17,824 nucleotides of DNA from Clostridiales bacterium UBA1758 (GTDB lineage Bacteria; Bacillota; Clostridia; Oscillospirales; UBA1758), in assembly GCA_002315595.1 (NCBI GenBank), contig DCHG01000034.1, positions 1-17,824 on the forward strand, in the 5' to 3' direction. The position numbers and the translations under genes are program-made. The notes under the pieces were generated by a model, which saw only the letters and a list, made by a program, of their open reading frames with translations, did no database searches and was not told where the DNA came from. Positions 1 through 7,088 of the stretch are shown here, piece by piece (the stretch's first letter is position 1; the number at the start of each line of letters is the position of its first letter).

Positions 1-66
1 GGCAATATGGCGGGGAACGCCGGATCTCTCCTGCTCCCCCGCCTCATTGTTCTTATAATTGCTCAT
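1..66 (-). CDS. uppS: Undecaprenyl diphosphate synthase (isoprenyl transferase), N-terminal fragment
   Basis: Only the first 22 codons lie in the window; the rest runs off the left edge. The translation ends in VPRHIA, which matches the conserved start of cis-prenyltransferases, where P-x-H-I-A leads into the IIMDGNGRW substrate-binding motif expected just outside. The enzyme builds the C55 lipid carrier for cell-wall synthesis. Its ATG shares the final A of the frr stop codon (TGATG), so the two are translationally coupled. The order pyrH-frr-uppS is common in Bacillota and supports the call. The family assignment rests on about six residues plus gene order. Confidence 0.8.
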   Translation of the reverse strand, partial: MSNYKNNEAGEQERSGVPRHIA

Positions 67-617
67 CAGATCGCAGTCAGTTCTTTTTCTTTCTTTTCTG
101 CGAGCTTGTCGATTTCCTTGATGAAATCATCGGTCAGCTTCTGAATGTCTTTTTCTGCGATCTTGTAATCGTCCTCGGTGATCTCGGAAGCCTTCTGCTG
201 CTTCTTCAGCTTTTCAATGGAGTCGCGGCGAATGTTGCGGATCGCGACCTTAGCTTCTTCCGCATACTTCTTGGTCTGCTTGACCAGATCCTTACGACGC
301 TCTTCGGTGAGCGGAGGGAAGACCAGACGGATCACGATACCGTCGTTCTGGGGGTTGATGCCCAGGTCGGAAGCGAGGATCGCCTTCTCGATGCCCTTGA
401 GTACGGACTTGTCCCAGGGCTGGATGACCAGAGATCTGGGATCCGGGGTGGAAACGGAAGCGACCTGCTGGATCGGTGTGGGGCTGCCGTAGTAGTCCAC
501 GGTGATATGGTCGAGGACAGCTGCATTGGAACGGCCTGCGCGGATCGTTGCATATTCACTGCTCAGATTCTCACAGGTTCTTTTCATTTTGTGTTCGGTT
601 TCTTTGTATTCGGACAT
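66..617 (-). CDS. frr: Ribosome recycling factor
   Basis: A 183-residue protein, the usual length for this family. With EF-G it splits the post-termination ribosome. Family features are visible throughout: an N-terminal helix ending in TIRAGRSNAAVLD, then DYYGSPTPIQQVASVS, then IQPWDKS and the LVFPPLTEERRKDLVKQTKKYAEEAKVAIRN-type central region, then a lysine-rich C-terminal helix. The ATG at 617 has GGAGG at 626-630, 8 bases upstream. The gene begins 43 bases after the pyrH stop and overlaps uppS by one base. It is cytosolic and should be co-transcribed with pyrH from the promoter at 1406-1434. Nothing about it looks unusual. Confidence 0.97.
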   Translation of the reverse strand: MSEYKETEHKMKRTCENLSSEYATIRAGRSNAAVLDHITVDYYGSPTPIQQVASVSTPDPRSLVIQPWDKSVLKGIEKAILASDLGINPQNDGIVIRLVFPPLTEERRKDLVKQTKKYAEEAKVAIRNIRRDSIEKLKKQQKASEITEDDYKIAEKDIQKLTDDFIKEIDKLAEKKEKELTAI

Positions 618-660
618 GTCATTTTCCTCCGTTATATAGTTATTTCGTTCAAATGATCTC

Positions 661-1374
661 TTACTTTACGATGGTGCCGATATGTTCGCCGTTGAGAACG
701 CGAATCATATTTTCCGGATCTGCCAGTGCGAAAACGACAACGGGAATGTTGTTGTCCATGGCAAGGCTGGTCGCGGTGGTATCCATGACGGCAAGGTGAC
801 GGGAGAGAACTTCATCGTAGCTGATGGAGTCGAAGCGTACGGCATCCGGATTCTTTCTCGGGTCGTCGCTGTAAACGCCGTCAATGTTCTTTGCGAGAAG
901 TATCGCGTCCGCACCTATCTCGACCGCGCGGAGAACTGCCGCTGTGTCTGTCGAGAAGAAGGGGCTGCCCGTGCCGCAGCCGAACATGATGACCTTTCCC
1001 TCGGAGAGCATACGCCTTGCCGTCTCCGTATCGTAGCGCTGACCGATGCCCTGAATGTCGACAGCGGTCTGAATAGCGACGGGTGCGCCTATCTGCTTGA
1101 ATACATCGGCGACTGCGAGGCAGTTCATTGCGGTGGCGAGCATACCCATGCGGTCTGCGCTCACACGCTCAACATGACCCGCGCCGTCCTTTACGCCGCG
1201 CCAGAAGTTTCCGCCGCCGACGACGATGCCGATTTCAACGCCCTCATCGGCGCATTTTTTCACAACGTCACAGACGGAGCCGATTGTATCAAAATCAAGC
1301 CCCCTGCCCTTACCGCCGGCAAGTGCTTCGCCACTTAACTTCAACAAAACGCGTTTGTATTTGGGAGTATTCAA
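661..1374 (-). CDS. pyrH: UMP kinase
   Basis: A 237-residue amino-acid-kinase-fold enzyme that phosphorylates UMP to UDP in pyrimidine synthesis. Family signatures are clear: RVLLKLSGEAL near the N-terminus, GIVVGGGNFWRG as the glycine-rich nucleotide loop, DRMGMLATAMN, and FGCGTGSPFFSTDTAA in the C-terminal half. The start is a TTG codon at 1374-1372. No ATG is available at the conserved N-terminus, and an AAGGGG purine run lies just upstream, so translation may be modest. The frr gene follows after 43 bases. Unlike the common rpsB-tsf-pyrH-frr arrangement, the gene upstream is a glycosidase, and pyrH appears to have its own promoter. Confidence 0.97.
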   Translation of the reverse strand: MNTPKYKRVLLKLSGEALAGGKGRGLDFDTIGSVCDVVKKCADEGVEIGIVVGGGNFWRGVKDGAGHVERVSADRMGMLATAMNCLAVADVFKQIGAPVAIQTAVDIQGIGQRYDTETARRMLSEGKVIMFGCGTGSPFFSTDTAAVLRAVEIGADAILLAKNIDGVYSDDPRKNPDAVRFDSISYDEVLSRHLAVMDTTATSLAMDNNIPVVVFALADPENMIRVLNGEHIGTIVK

Positions 1375-1405
1375 ATCAATTTCCCCTTTTCGTTTTTATA
1401 CTTAT

Positions 1406-1434
1406 ATAATAAACTATGCCCCACGGTTTGTCCA
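1406..1434 (-). promoter_or_regulatory. Predicted sigma-A promoter of pyrH-frr-uppS
   Basis: On the minus strand, TGGACA (1429-1434) and TATTAT (1406-1411) are separated by exactly 17 bases, and the pyrH TTG start lies about 30 bases downstream of the -10 box. This sits in the 92-base gap between the glycosidase stop and pyrH, the only AT-rich stretch there. I saw no convincing hairpin terminator in the same gap, so read-through from the glycosidase gene may add to pyrH expression. Confidence 0.6.
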
Positions 1435-1466
1435 TATCTATTTTGTGAACGATTGGAATTTTGTGA

Positions 1467-3359
1467 TTATTTTGTCTTTCTTCCGAAGAAATCCAACATC
1501 ATATCAAAGAACATCGCCGAGCCGCTTGCATTCGGTTGCCACGGAGAATACCACGGATCGGTGGAACAATAACGCTCGGAAGTGTTAAATTCCGTGGTAA
1601 GCGCATACTTGAACGACGCATTCATGACCTTGGCGGCTTTTTCGCGTTCACCACGCATCAGCCACGCCTTCATCCAAACGCGGTCGCCCGATATCGTATA
1701 GTACACATCGCCGTAGCCGCCGAAATACGCTTCGTCACAATAGCAGGTACAACTCGTCATCAATCCGATCAGTCCACTTTCATTGATGCGTCCGGTACGG
1801 CGGAAGAAGTTTTCCATCTTGTCAAATGCCGGACTATCCGCCGCAATGATGCCGTTCACAACAAGACCTGCCGGTCCTGCGGTATGCGGATAACGCTCAC
1901 TATCCTCAAACGACACGCCAAGCATATGTTCAAAAATGAACTCGTCGTCATTTTCGTGACCTTGATAGAGGTCGGCAAAAATCCCCCTAAGAATTTCAAA
2001 ATACTCCTCGGCTTCCTTTTTCATGCGGTCGGCTTCGGGATCACCGAACAATGCAAAGGCTTCCGCAACGGTCGCCATTCCTTCGGCATTTGCGGCATCG
2101 GTGCCGTTCCAGAACTGTCCGACATCGTCCCAATCGCAACCCTTGCTGACCGGGAAAATCCCCTTTACCTTGCTGATCCCGTCGGTCGAGGATTTTTTAC
2201 GTTCACGCTGAATCCAATCATAGCAACGCATGATATACGGACGGAAATGTTCGTACTCGGCACGGCTTTTGGTCGTCAGAAGACGGTGACCGACGGCGTG
2301 AAGCACGGAACCGTTCATTCTGCCCCACTGCTGATGAATACTGCAAATTTTGCCGTCGTCGACGCCGCCGTCCTGCATCCATCTACCGAAGAAATAATCG
2401 TACACACCGATGGTGTAGTCAGAAAGCCCGATGTCTTCCATCGGGATCAACATTCTTTCCGCCTCCGTCGGCCACACAAAACGACCGACATCTCCCTGAC
2501 GGGACACAACATAATCGCTTCCGCGATAGTGCGCAAGCATTTGCATACACGCTGTGATCAATCGAAGATACGCGTGCTGATAAATTTCGTTATCGGTATT
2601 CGGGAAGATCTTGACCTTCGAAAGAATTTCCGCCCATTCCGTGGCATTTTCAGCCTTTTCGGCAGAAAAATCAAATTCGGCCGCATCCTGATAGGCGTGA
2701 AATGACAATTCAACCGAAGCGGACTGCCCTGCTTCAAGGTCAAACGAAAGGCGGAAGAAGTCGGAGGCTTCAAATTTGATCCTCGTTCTGCCGTCGGCAA
2801 CCCATTCGCTTTTGAAACCGTCAAGTTTCTGCAAACGAATGGAAGTACCCTCGTCATCACGGGCGAAGTCCGCATTTCCCGTCCATGTTCGTTTCAGCAT
2901 ATACCAGTTTTTGACATTCGGGTAGTACGGCGTATAACCCGTGTCGTGCTCGTTCATCATATATGTTTCGCAACCGGTACGCGGCAAAATTCCGATACAA
3001 TCGCTGATTTTCGCATTGGTGGTGTTTTTTGCGGTAATTCGGGCAAAGACGGTAGCGTTACGATCGAAGTTCGAAAATGTTTCCAGTGACAATTCTATAT
3101 CGCCCTCACTGATAACAGTGTACTGCGGCAATCCACCACGAACGGGTGCAAAACGTGTCCGACGGTAATCGACCTGCTCCATCTGTTCGCCACGGAGGAC
3201 GATGAAACCGCTTCCGTGTTCACGTAGGTGGTTATTATTATCGACAATATCGGAATTGGTAATCTTGAAATCGGGCCAAAGCACCTGTAAACGTTCAGCG
3301 AACGGCGGATGCAGGTAAACTTTATTGGTACGGGGTTTTTCCCATTTCGGTGATGACAT
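1467..3359 (-). CDS. Six-hairpin-type glycoside hydrolase, family unassigned
   Basis: A 630-residue protein with no signal peptide, so probably cytosolic. It looks two-part: about residues 1-230 are rich in beta-strand-like stretches, and about 240-625 are helical with repeated aromatic and acidic segments (for example GRFVWPTEAERM near 293-303, QQWGRMNG near 343-350, KGCDWDDVGQFWNGTDAANAEGM near 406-427). That is typical of (alpha/alpha)6-barrel six-hairpin glycosidases. Acidic residues around 299-301 and 418-421 are catalytic candidates, but this is a guess. The ATG at 3359 has GGAGG at 3367-3371, 7 bases away. It lies between a terminator and the pyrH promoter, so it is a single gene between two housekeeping units. 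I cannot name its substrate. Confidence 0.6.
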   Translation of the reverse strand: MSSPKWEKPRTNKVYLHPPFAERLQVLWPDFKITNSDIVDNNNHLREHGSGFIVLRGEQMEQVDYRRTRFAPVRGGLPQYTVISEGDIELSLETFSNFDRNATVFARITAKNTTNAKISDCIGILPRTGCETYMMNEHDTGYTPYYPNVKNWYMLKRTWTGNADFARDDEGTSIRLQKLDGFKSEWVADGRTRIKFEASDFFRLSFDLEAGQSASVELSFHAYQDAAEFDFSAEKAENATEWAEILSKVKIFPNTDNEIYQHAYLRLITACMQMLAHYRGSDYVVSRQGDVGRFVWPTEAERMLIPMEDIGLSDYTIGVYDYFFGRWMQDGGVDDGKICSIHQQWGRMNGSVLHAVGHRLLTTKSRAEYEHFRPYIMRCYDWIQRERKKSSTDGISKVKGIFPVSKGCDWDDVGQFWNGTDAANAEGMATVAEAFALFGDPEADRMKKEAEEYFEILRGIFADLYQGHENDDEFIFEHMLGVSFEDSERYPHTAGPAGLVVNGIIAADSPAFDKMENFFRRTGRINESGLIGLMTSCTCYCDEAYFGGYGDVYYTISGDRVWMKAWLMRGEREKAAKVMNASFKYALTTEFNTSERYCSTDPWYSPWQPNASGSAMFFDMMLDFFGRKTK

Positions 3360-3389
3360 ATTCTTTCCTCCTTCAATGGCGTTTGCAAC

Positions 3390-3418
3390 AAAAAAGCCCG
3401 CAGCTTACGGCTGCGGGC
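3390..3418 (-). terminator. Intrinsic terminator after ispH-S1
   Basis: On the minus strand, a perfect 9-bp GC-rich stem (GCCCGCAGC and its complement) with a 5-base loop is followed by six Ts. It lies 12 bases past the ispH-S1 stop and should end the six-gene operon. The next gene starts only 30 bases beyond the T-run, leaving no space for a separate promoter. Confidence 0.9.
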
Positions 3419-3430
3419 AGTTTGGTCGGA

Positions 3431-5422
3431 TTATTCCTTGTCCTCAGAGGTAGCGACGACTTCGTCCTCTGCGATCTCCTCGCTTGCCTTATCGTTATTA
3501 AGAAGAGCCTTGATGGAAAGGGAGATCTTCTTGTTTTCATAGTCGATATCGGTGATGCGAACATCGACCTGCTGACCGTCGGAAAGAACTTCGGACGGGC
3601 GGGCAATGCGACGATCGGAAATCTGGGAAATATGGATCAAACCGTCAACGCCCGGGATGATTTCGGCGAAAGCACCGAAGGGCATCATTTTTGCGATCTT
3701 GACGGAAACGGTATCATCGACCTTGTACTGGGCGGTGAACTTGTTCCACGGATTTTCGGATTCCTTCTTGCAGGAAAGCGAGATCTTGTGCTTTTCGTTG
3801 TCGAGCGCAATGATGCGAACATCGAGTTCGTCACCGACCTTAACAACATCGGCGGGATTGCCGACGCGGTTCCAGGACAGTTCTGAAACGTGAACCATGC
3901 CGTCCACGCCGCCGATGTCAACAAAGACACCGTAACTGGTCAGGCTCTTGACGGTTCCCTTGTACTCGTTACCGACAGCGAGGGTTTCCCAAACCTTGGC
4001 GAGTTGTTCACGGCGTTCTTCGGCGGTGACAACGCGCAGGGTACCGACTACGCGACGACGATAACGGTTGAATTCGGTGATGCGAAGTTTGACTTTCTTG
4101 CGGAGGAGTTCAGTCAGCGGCTGATCCTTTGGAATACCGGTCTGGGACGCCGGGATAAAGACGCGGACACCGCGAACGCTGGCGACAACGCCGCCCTTGT
4201 TCTCTTCGGTGATAACGCCTTCAACAACGGTCTTTTCACGGCAAGCCTGTTCAACATCTTCCCAACTCTTGATGGTATCAAGACGCTTTTTGGAAAGAGT
4301 GACGATGCCTTCGATGTCGTTGACGCGGATGACATAGGTTTCGATCTCGTCACCGATGTGAACAAGATCCTCAACCTTGACGGTCGGATCGTCAGTCAAC
4401 TCAGATACCGGAATAAAGCCGGACTGTTTGGTGCCGAGTTCGACCGAAATTTCCGTCGGCGATATGGCGGTCACCACACCGGTGACTTTATCTCCTGTAT
4501 TTAAAGTTTTGAAGGATTGCTCCAGCATTTCTTCGAAGGAAAGTTCCTTCTCACCCTCGACGGGCGTTGCGACCTCGTTTTTGATCTCTTCGGTCATGTG
4601 TTTTTCAACCTCCTTAATAATACGGTCAGGCGTTGAAGCACCTGCCGTAATACCGATATTTCGACAATTCGGAAACGCAAACTCGGAAAGCCCGCCCTCA
4701 TCCTCAATATGTAGAACAAATGAACAGTTTTCCCGGCAGATTTCCACAAGACGGCTTGTGTTGGAACTGCTTTTATCTCCGATGACAATCATCGCATCTG
4801 ACGAAGCGGAGAGTTCCGCGGCTTCGATTTGCCTAATTTCGGTTGCTTTACATATTGTATCAAATAATTCTGCATTTGTACACACTTTTTTTGTAAATTC
4901 TGAACATTTTTCCCAAATGTCCATATTGAGAGTAGTCTGAGCAACCATTGTAAGGGGTTTTTGACGATTTTTTCCGTCTTCGAGCCATGCTGAAAGTTCG
5001 TTGACATCGGAAAATACCTCACAACGATCCCCTGCCCAACCGACAATCCCCAAAACCTCGGGGTGTTTTTTGTCGCCGATGACGATGACCGTTCGATTTT
5101 CAGCCGTCGCCTTATGGGCGTATTCATGCAATCTTGCCACATACGGACAAGTTGCGTCGATGATTTTCACATTTTTTTCCGTCAGTTCGTCGTAAATCTT
5201 TTTCCCGACGCCGTGGGAACGGATGATAGCGACCGCGCCCTCCGGGATCTCGTCGGTGGAATTCGCCACACGAAGCCCGCGTGCGTTCAAGTCCGCCACG
5301 ACGTGTTTATTATGAATGATCGGTCCGAGGGAATATACCCCTTTGCCCGCATTTTCAACGGCAATGCCGACCGCACGACGAACGCCGAAGCAAAAGCCCG
5401 CGGATTTTGCAACCTTAACCAT
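3431..5422 (-). CDS. ispH: Fused HMBPP reductase (IspH) and S1-domain ribosomal protein
   Basis: A 663-residue fusion. Residues 1 to about 275 are IspH, the iron-sulfur enzyme that makes IPP and DMAPP in the last step of the MEP pathway. The three cluster cysteines are at 11 (GFCFG), 92 (TCPYV) and 191 (TICKAT); substrate-pocket residues H37, H70, H120, E122, T163 and N221 are also in place. From about 276 to 640 there are four S1 RNA-binding repeats (near 309-377, 395-464, 482-550 and 567-637; the last two are the most canonical), then an acidic tail. The second half resembles a clostridial S1 protein, which helps load mRNA on the ribosome. The ATG overlaps the plsC stop (TAATG), with GGAGG just upstream. 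This fusion is known in Clostridia. An internal ribosome binding site lies at the domain junction. Confidence 0.95.
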   Translation of the reverse strand: MVKVAKSAGFCFGVRRAVGIAVENAGKGVYSLGPIIHNKHVVADLNARGLRVANSTDEIPEGAVAIIRSHGVGKKIYDELTEKNVKIIDATCPYVARLHEYAHKATAENRTVIVIGDKKHPEVLGIVGWAGDRCEVFSDVNELSAWLEDGKNRQKPLTMVAQTTLNMDIWEKCSEFTKKVCTNAELFDTICKATEIRQIEAAELSASSDAMIVIGDKSSSNTSRLVEICRENCSFVLHIEDEGGLSEFAFPNCRNIGITAGASTPDRIIKEVEKHMTEEIKNEVATPVEGEKELSFEEMLEQSFKTLNTGDKVTGVVTAISPTEISVELGTKQSGFIPVSELTDDPTVKVEDLVHIGDEIETYVIRVNDIEGIVTLSKKRLDTIKSWEDVEQACREKTVVEGVITEENKGGVVASVRGVRVFIPASQTGIPKDQPLTELLRKKVKLRITEFNRYRRRVVGTLRVVTAEERREQLAKVWETLAVGNEYKGTVKSLTSYGVFVDIGGVDGMVHVSELSWNRVGNPADVVKVGDELDVRIIALDNEKHKISLSCKKESENPWNKFTAQYKVDDTVSVKIAKMMPFGAFAEIIPGVDGLIHISQISDRRIARPSEVLSDGQQVDVRITDIDYENKKISLSIKALLNNDKASEEIAEDEVVATSEDKE
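4595..4616 (-). promoter_or_regulatory. Internal ribosome binding site and start codon at the IspH/S1 junction
   Basis: Within the ispH-S1 reading frame, TAAGGAGGT (4608-4616), a full match to the 16S anti-Shine-Dalgarno end, lies 11 bases before an in-frame ATG at 4597-4595 (codon 276). Codon 276 is exactly where IspH homology ends and the S1 part begins. Starting there would give a 388-residue stand-alone S1 protein, a normal size for this group. The spacing is somewhat long, and codons for Ile-Lys-Glu-Val could produce the motif by chance, so use of this site is an inference. Confidence 0.5.
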
Positions 5423-5997
5423 TACTCCTCCCGCAGTTTTTTGATTTCTGTCCAGATCATATCGGTAAAAGCGCGATACTTGGTCGAATGTTTATACTCC
5501 GTTTGCGGAGGAAACATCGGTTGTCCGTAATGGATCTCCACTTTACTCGGAAATCCTTTTTTGATATTGATACCCGCAGGGATCACCGGCACATCCGCCA
5601 TATATGCAAGCATAGCACACCCTGTCTTGATCGCCTGATCCGGCTTTCGATAACGCGTACCTTCCGGGAAAAGGATCAGTTTTTTGTCATCCTTCAATGC
5701 GGCAATTCCCGTTTTGATCGCCTGCAAATCGGATGCACCGCGTTCCACAGGAAATGCACCGAGAGATCGCAGAAAATTACCGATGAATTTTACCTTGAAC
5801 AGACTTCGTTTTGCCATAAACGCCGGCGGTTCATCCTTTGGCAGATTGGTCGCAAGAAAAACAGGATCCCAATTCAATTGATGATTGGCGCAGATCAATG
5901 CGCCACCCGCAGGAATATTTTCAATTCCCGTTGCGGTCACACGATAGCGAAGCCCCGTAATAAATCTCGCCAAACGAAAAAGAAACTTATATCGCAT
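5422..5997 (-). CDS. plsC: 1-acyl-sn-glycerol-3-phosphate acyltransferase
   Basis: A 191-residue member of the LPLAT/PlsC family. It adds the second acyl chain to lysophosphatidic acid, making phosphatidic acid for membrane lipids. The catalytic HX4D motif is seen as NHQLNWDP (H39, D44) and the glycerophosphate-binding motif as FPEGTR near residues 110-115. A hydrophobic N-terminal stretch would favour membrane association. I chose the ATG at 5997 because it overlaps the cmk stop as TGATG; a TTG one codon earlier is possible but unneeded. The stop overlaps the ispH ATG. The context in a cmk-plsC-ispH string is typical of Clostridia. The exact acyl acceptor is not provable from sequence. Confidence 0.92.
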   Translation of the reverse strand: MRYKFLFRLARFITGLRYRVTATGIENIPAGGALICANHQLNWDPVFLATNLPKDEPPAFMAKRSLFKVKFIGNFLRSLGAFPVERGASDLQAIKTGIAALKDDKKLILFPEGTRYRKPDQAIKTGCAMLAYMADVPVIPAGINIKKGFPSKVEIHYGQPMFPPQTEYKHSTKYRAFTDMIWTEIKKLREE

Positions 5998-6665
5998 CAA
6001 AGTCGCTCCTCAATGATCTTTTTCATCAATGCAACGCTTTGCTCAAAATCCATATCCGTCGTGTCGACCAAAACCGCATCTTCGGCGGCTTTCAACGGAG
6101 CCGTGGCACGGTGAGAATCGTTATAGTCGCGCTGTTTGACCTCTTCGAGGATCTGTCCGTATTCGACCGACTGCCCTTTGGCGATCAGTTCTTCGTATCT
6201 GCGTCGGGCGCGTTCTTCGGGAGTGGCGGTCAAATAAATTTTCACCTTTGCGTTCGGCATGACCACCGTGCCGATGTCACGACCATCCATGATGACATCG
6301 TTTTCAAGTAAGGTATCCCGTTGCATCTTCATCAAAAAAGTACGCACCGCAGGATGTTTGGACACACGAGATGCATAGGACGAGATTTCGTTGATGCGAA
6401 TTCGATCCGAAACATCCTCATCGCCGAGTATCATATGTTGTACCCCGTCGATGTAGCGAATTTTCAACGAGATCGTTTTGAGCAAACCTTCCACCGCAAT
6501 CGCATCATCGGGATCGACATTATTTTGATACGCATACAGTCCGACTGTTCGATAGATCGCGCCGGTATCCACATATTGAAAGCCGAGTTCATTCGCAATT
6601 CTGCGGGCTATGGTGCTTTTTCCCGCCCCGGAAGGCCCATCAATCGCGATCGCAATATGACTCAT
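5997..6665 (-). CDS. cmk: Cytidylate kinase ((d)CMP kinase)
   Basis: A 222-residue P-loop kinase that converts CMP and dCMP to the diphosphates, recycling the CMP released in phospholipid synthesis. The Walker A loop GPSGAGKS is at about residues 10-17, followed by YVDTGAIYR (substrate binding) and DGRDIGTVVMP, both diagnostic of Cmk; the lid region EERARRRYEEL follows. Two ATGs are possible: the one at 6671 directly abuts GGAGG (6672-6676), whereas the one at 6665 is 6 bases from it and was chosen. The gene begins 15 bases after the HutP-like stop and overlaps plsC as TGATG. Confidence 0.97.
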   Translation of the reverse strand: MSHIAIAIDGPSGAGKSTIARRIANELGFQYVDTGAIYRTVGLYAYQNNVDPDDAIAVEGLLKTISLKIRYIDGVQHMILGDEDVSDRIRINEISSYASRVSKHPAVRTFLMKMQRDTLLENDVIMDGRDIGTVVMPNAKVKIYLTATPEERARRRYEELIAKGQSVEYGQILEEVKQRDYNDSHRATAPLKAAEDAVLVDTTDMDFEQSVALMKKIIEERL

Positions 6666-6680
6666 TTTCATCCTCCAAAA

Positions 6681-7088
6681 TCAGATAATTCTATGTCCCA
6701 AACCCACGCAAACTTCGTTGAGGTGGATCATACCGATACCAAAAAACATAGCAACGGCAATGTGCTCGTTCGAGCGTGCAATACCGATCTTTCCGCCGAT
6801 ATTGAGCCCGATCGCTTTGTTCATAATCTGTGAAACAGCCTCTCTCGCCGCACCGGCGACCGCGCCCTCCTCGGTATGAGAGTCACCGATCAGTCCTTCA
6901 CGCTTTGCGGCAACGACCGTACGTTCGATGATTTTGTTGACCGAACTGATAAATTCCCCTCCGAAATTTGCGGCAGCACATTGAATTTCATCCTCGTGCA
7001 TTTTTGTTTTGAAGGACTTTTCAGCGTCCATATCCGCCGTGAGCGCCATTTTCAGTGCCGCGGCGGAAACTTCCTTTGAACCCGTCAT
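6681..7088 (-). CDS. HutP-family protein (possible RNA-binding antiterminator relative)
   Basis: A 135-residue protein whose C-terminal two thirds aligns by eye with HutP of Bacillus subtilis, the histidine- and magnesium-dependent RNA-binding antiterminator of the hut operon. Shared features are the ERTVVAAKREGLI helix, the EEGAVAGAAREAV helix, GIARSNEH-IAVAMFFGIG and the closing GLGHRII (HutP ends GINHI). Compared from memory, the two histidines on the second helix that bind metal in HutP are glycines here; the C-terminal histidine is kept. No histidine-use gene is nearby, so a hut role is unlikely. The ATG at 7088 is set by the ATGA overlap with the upstream gene and a GGAAGGAG run; longer in-frame starts are rejected. 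Its true ligand and RNA target are unknown. Confidence 0.75.
   Translation of the reverse strand: MTGSKEVSAAALKMALTADMDAEKSFKTKMHEDEIQCAAANFGGEFISSVNKIIERTVVAAKREGLIGDSHTEEGAVAGAAREAVSQIMNKAIGLNIGGKIGIARSNEHIAVAMFFGIGMIHLNEVCVGLGHRII

Noticed and set aside
682..1338. A 218-codon plus-strand frame opposite pyrH
   Set aside because: pyrH is unmistakable on the minus strand; the opposite frame has no domain signature and is a shadow.
1536..2705. A 389-codon open frame on the plus strand
   Set aside because: It is antisense to the six-hairpin glycosidase, has no recognisable motif or ribosome binding site, and its composition follows from the codon bias of the gene on the other strand.
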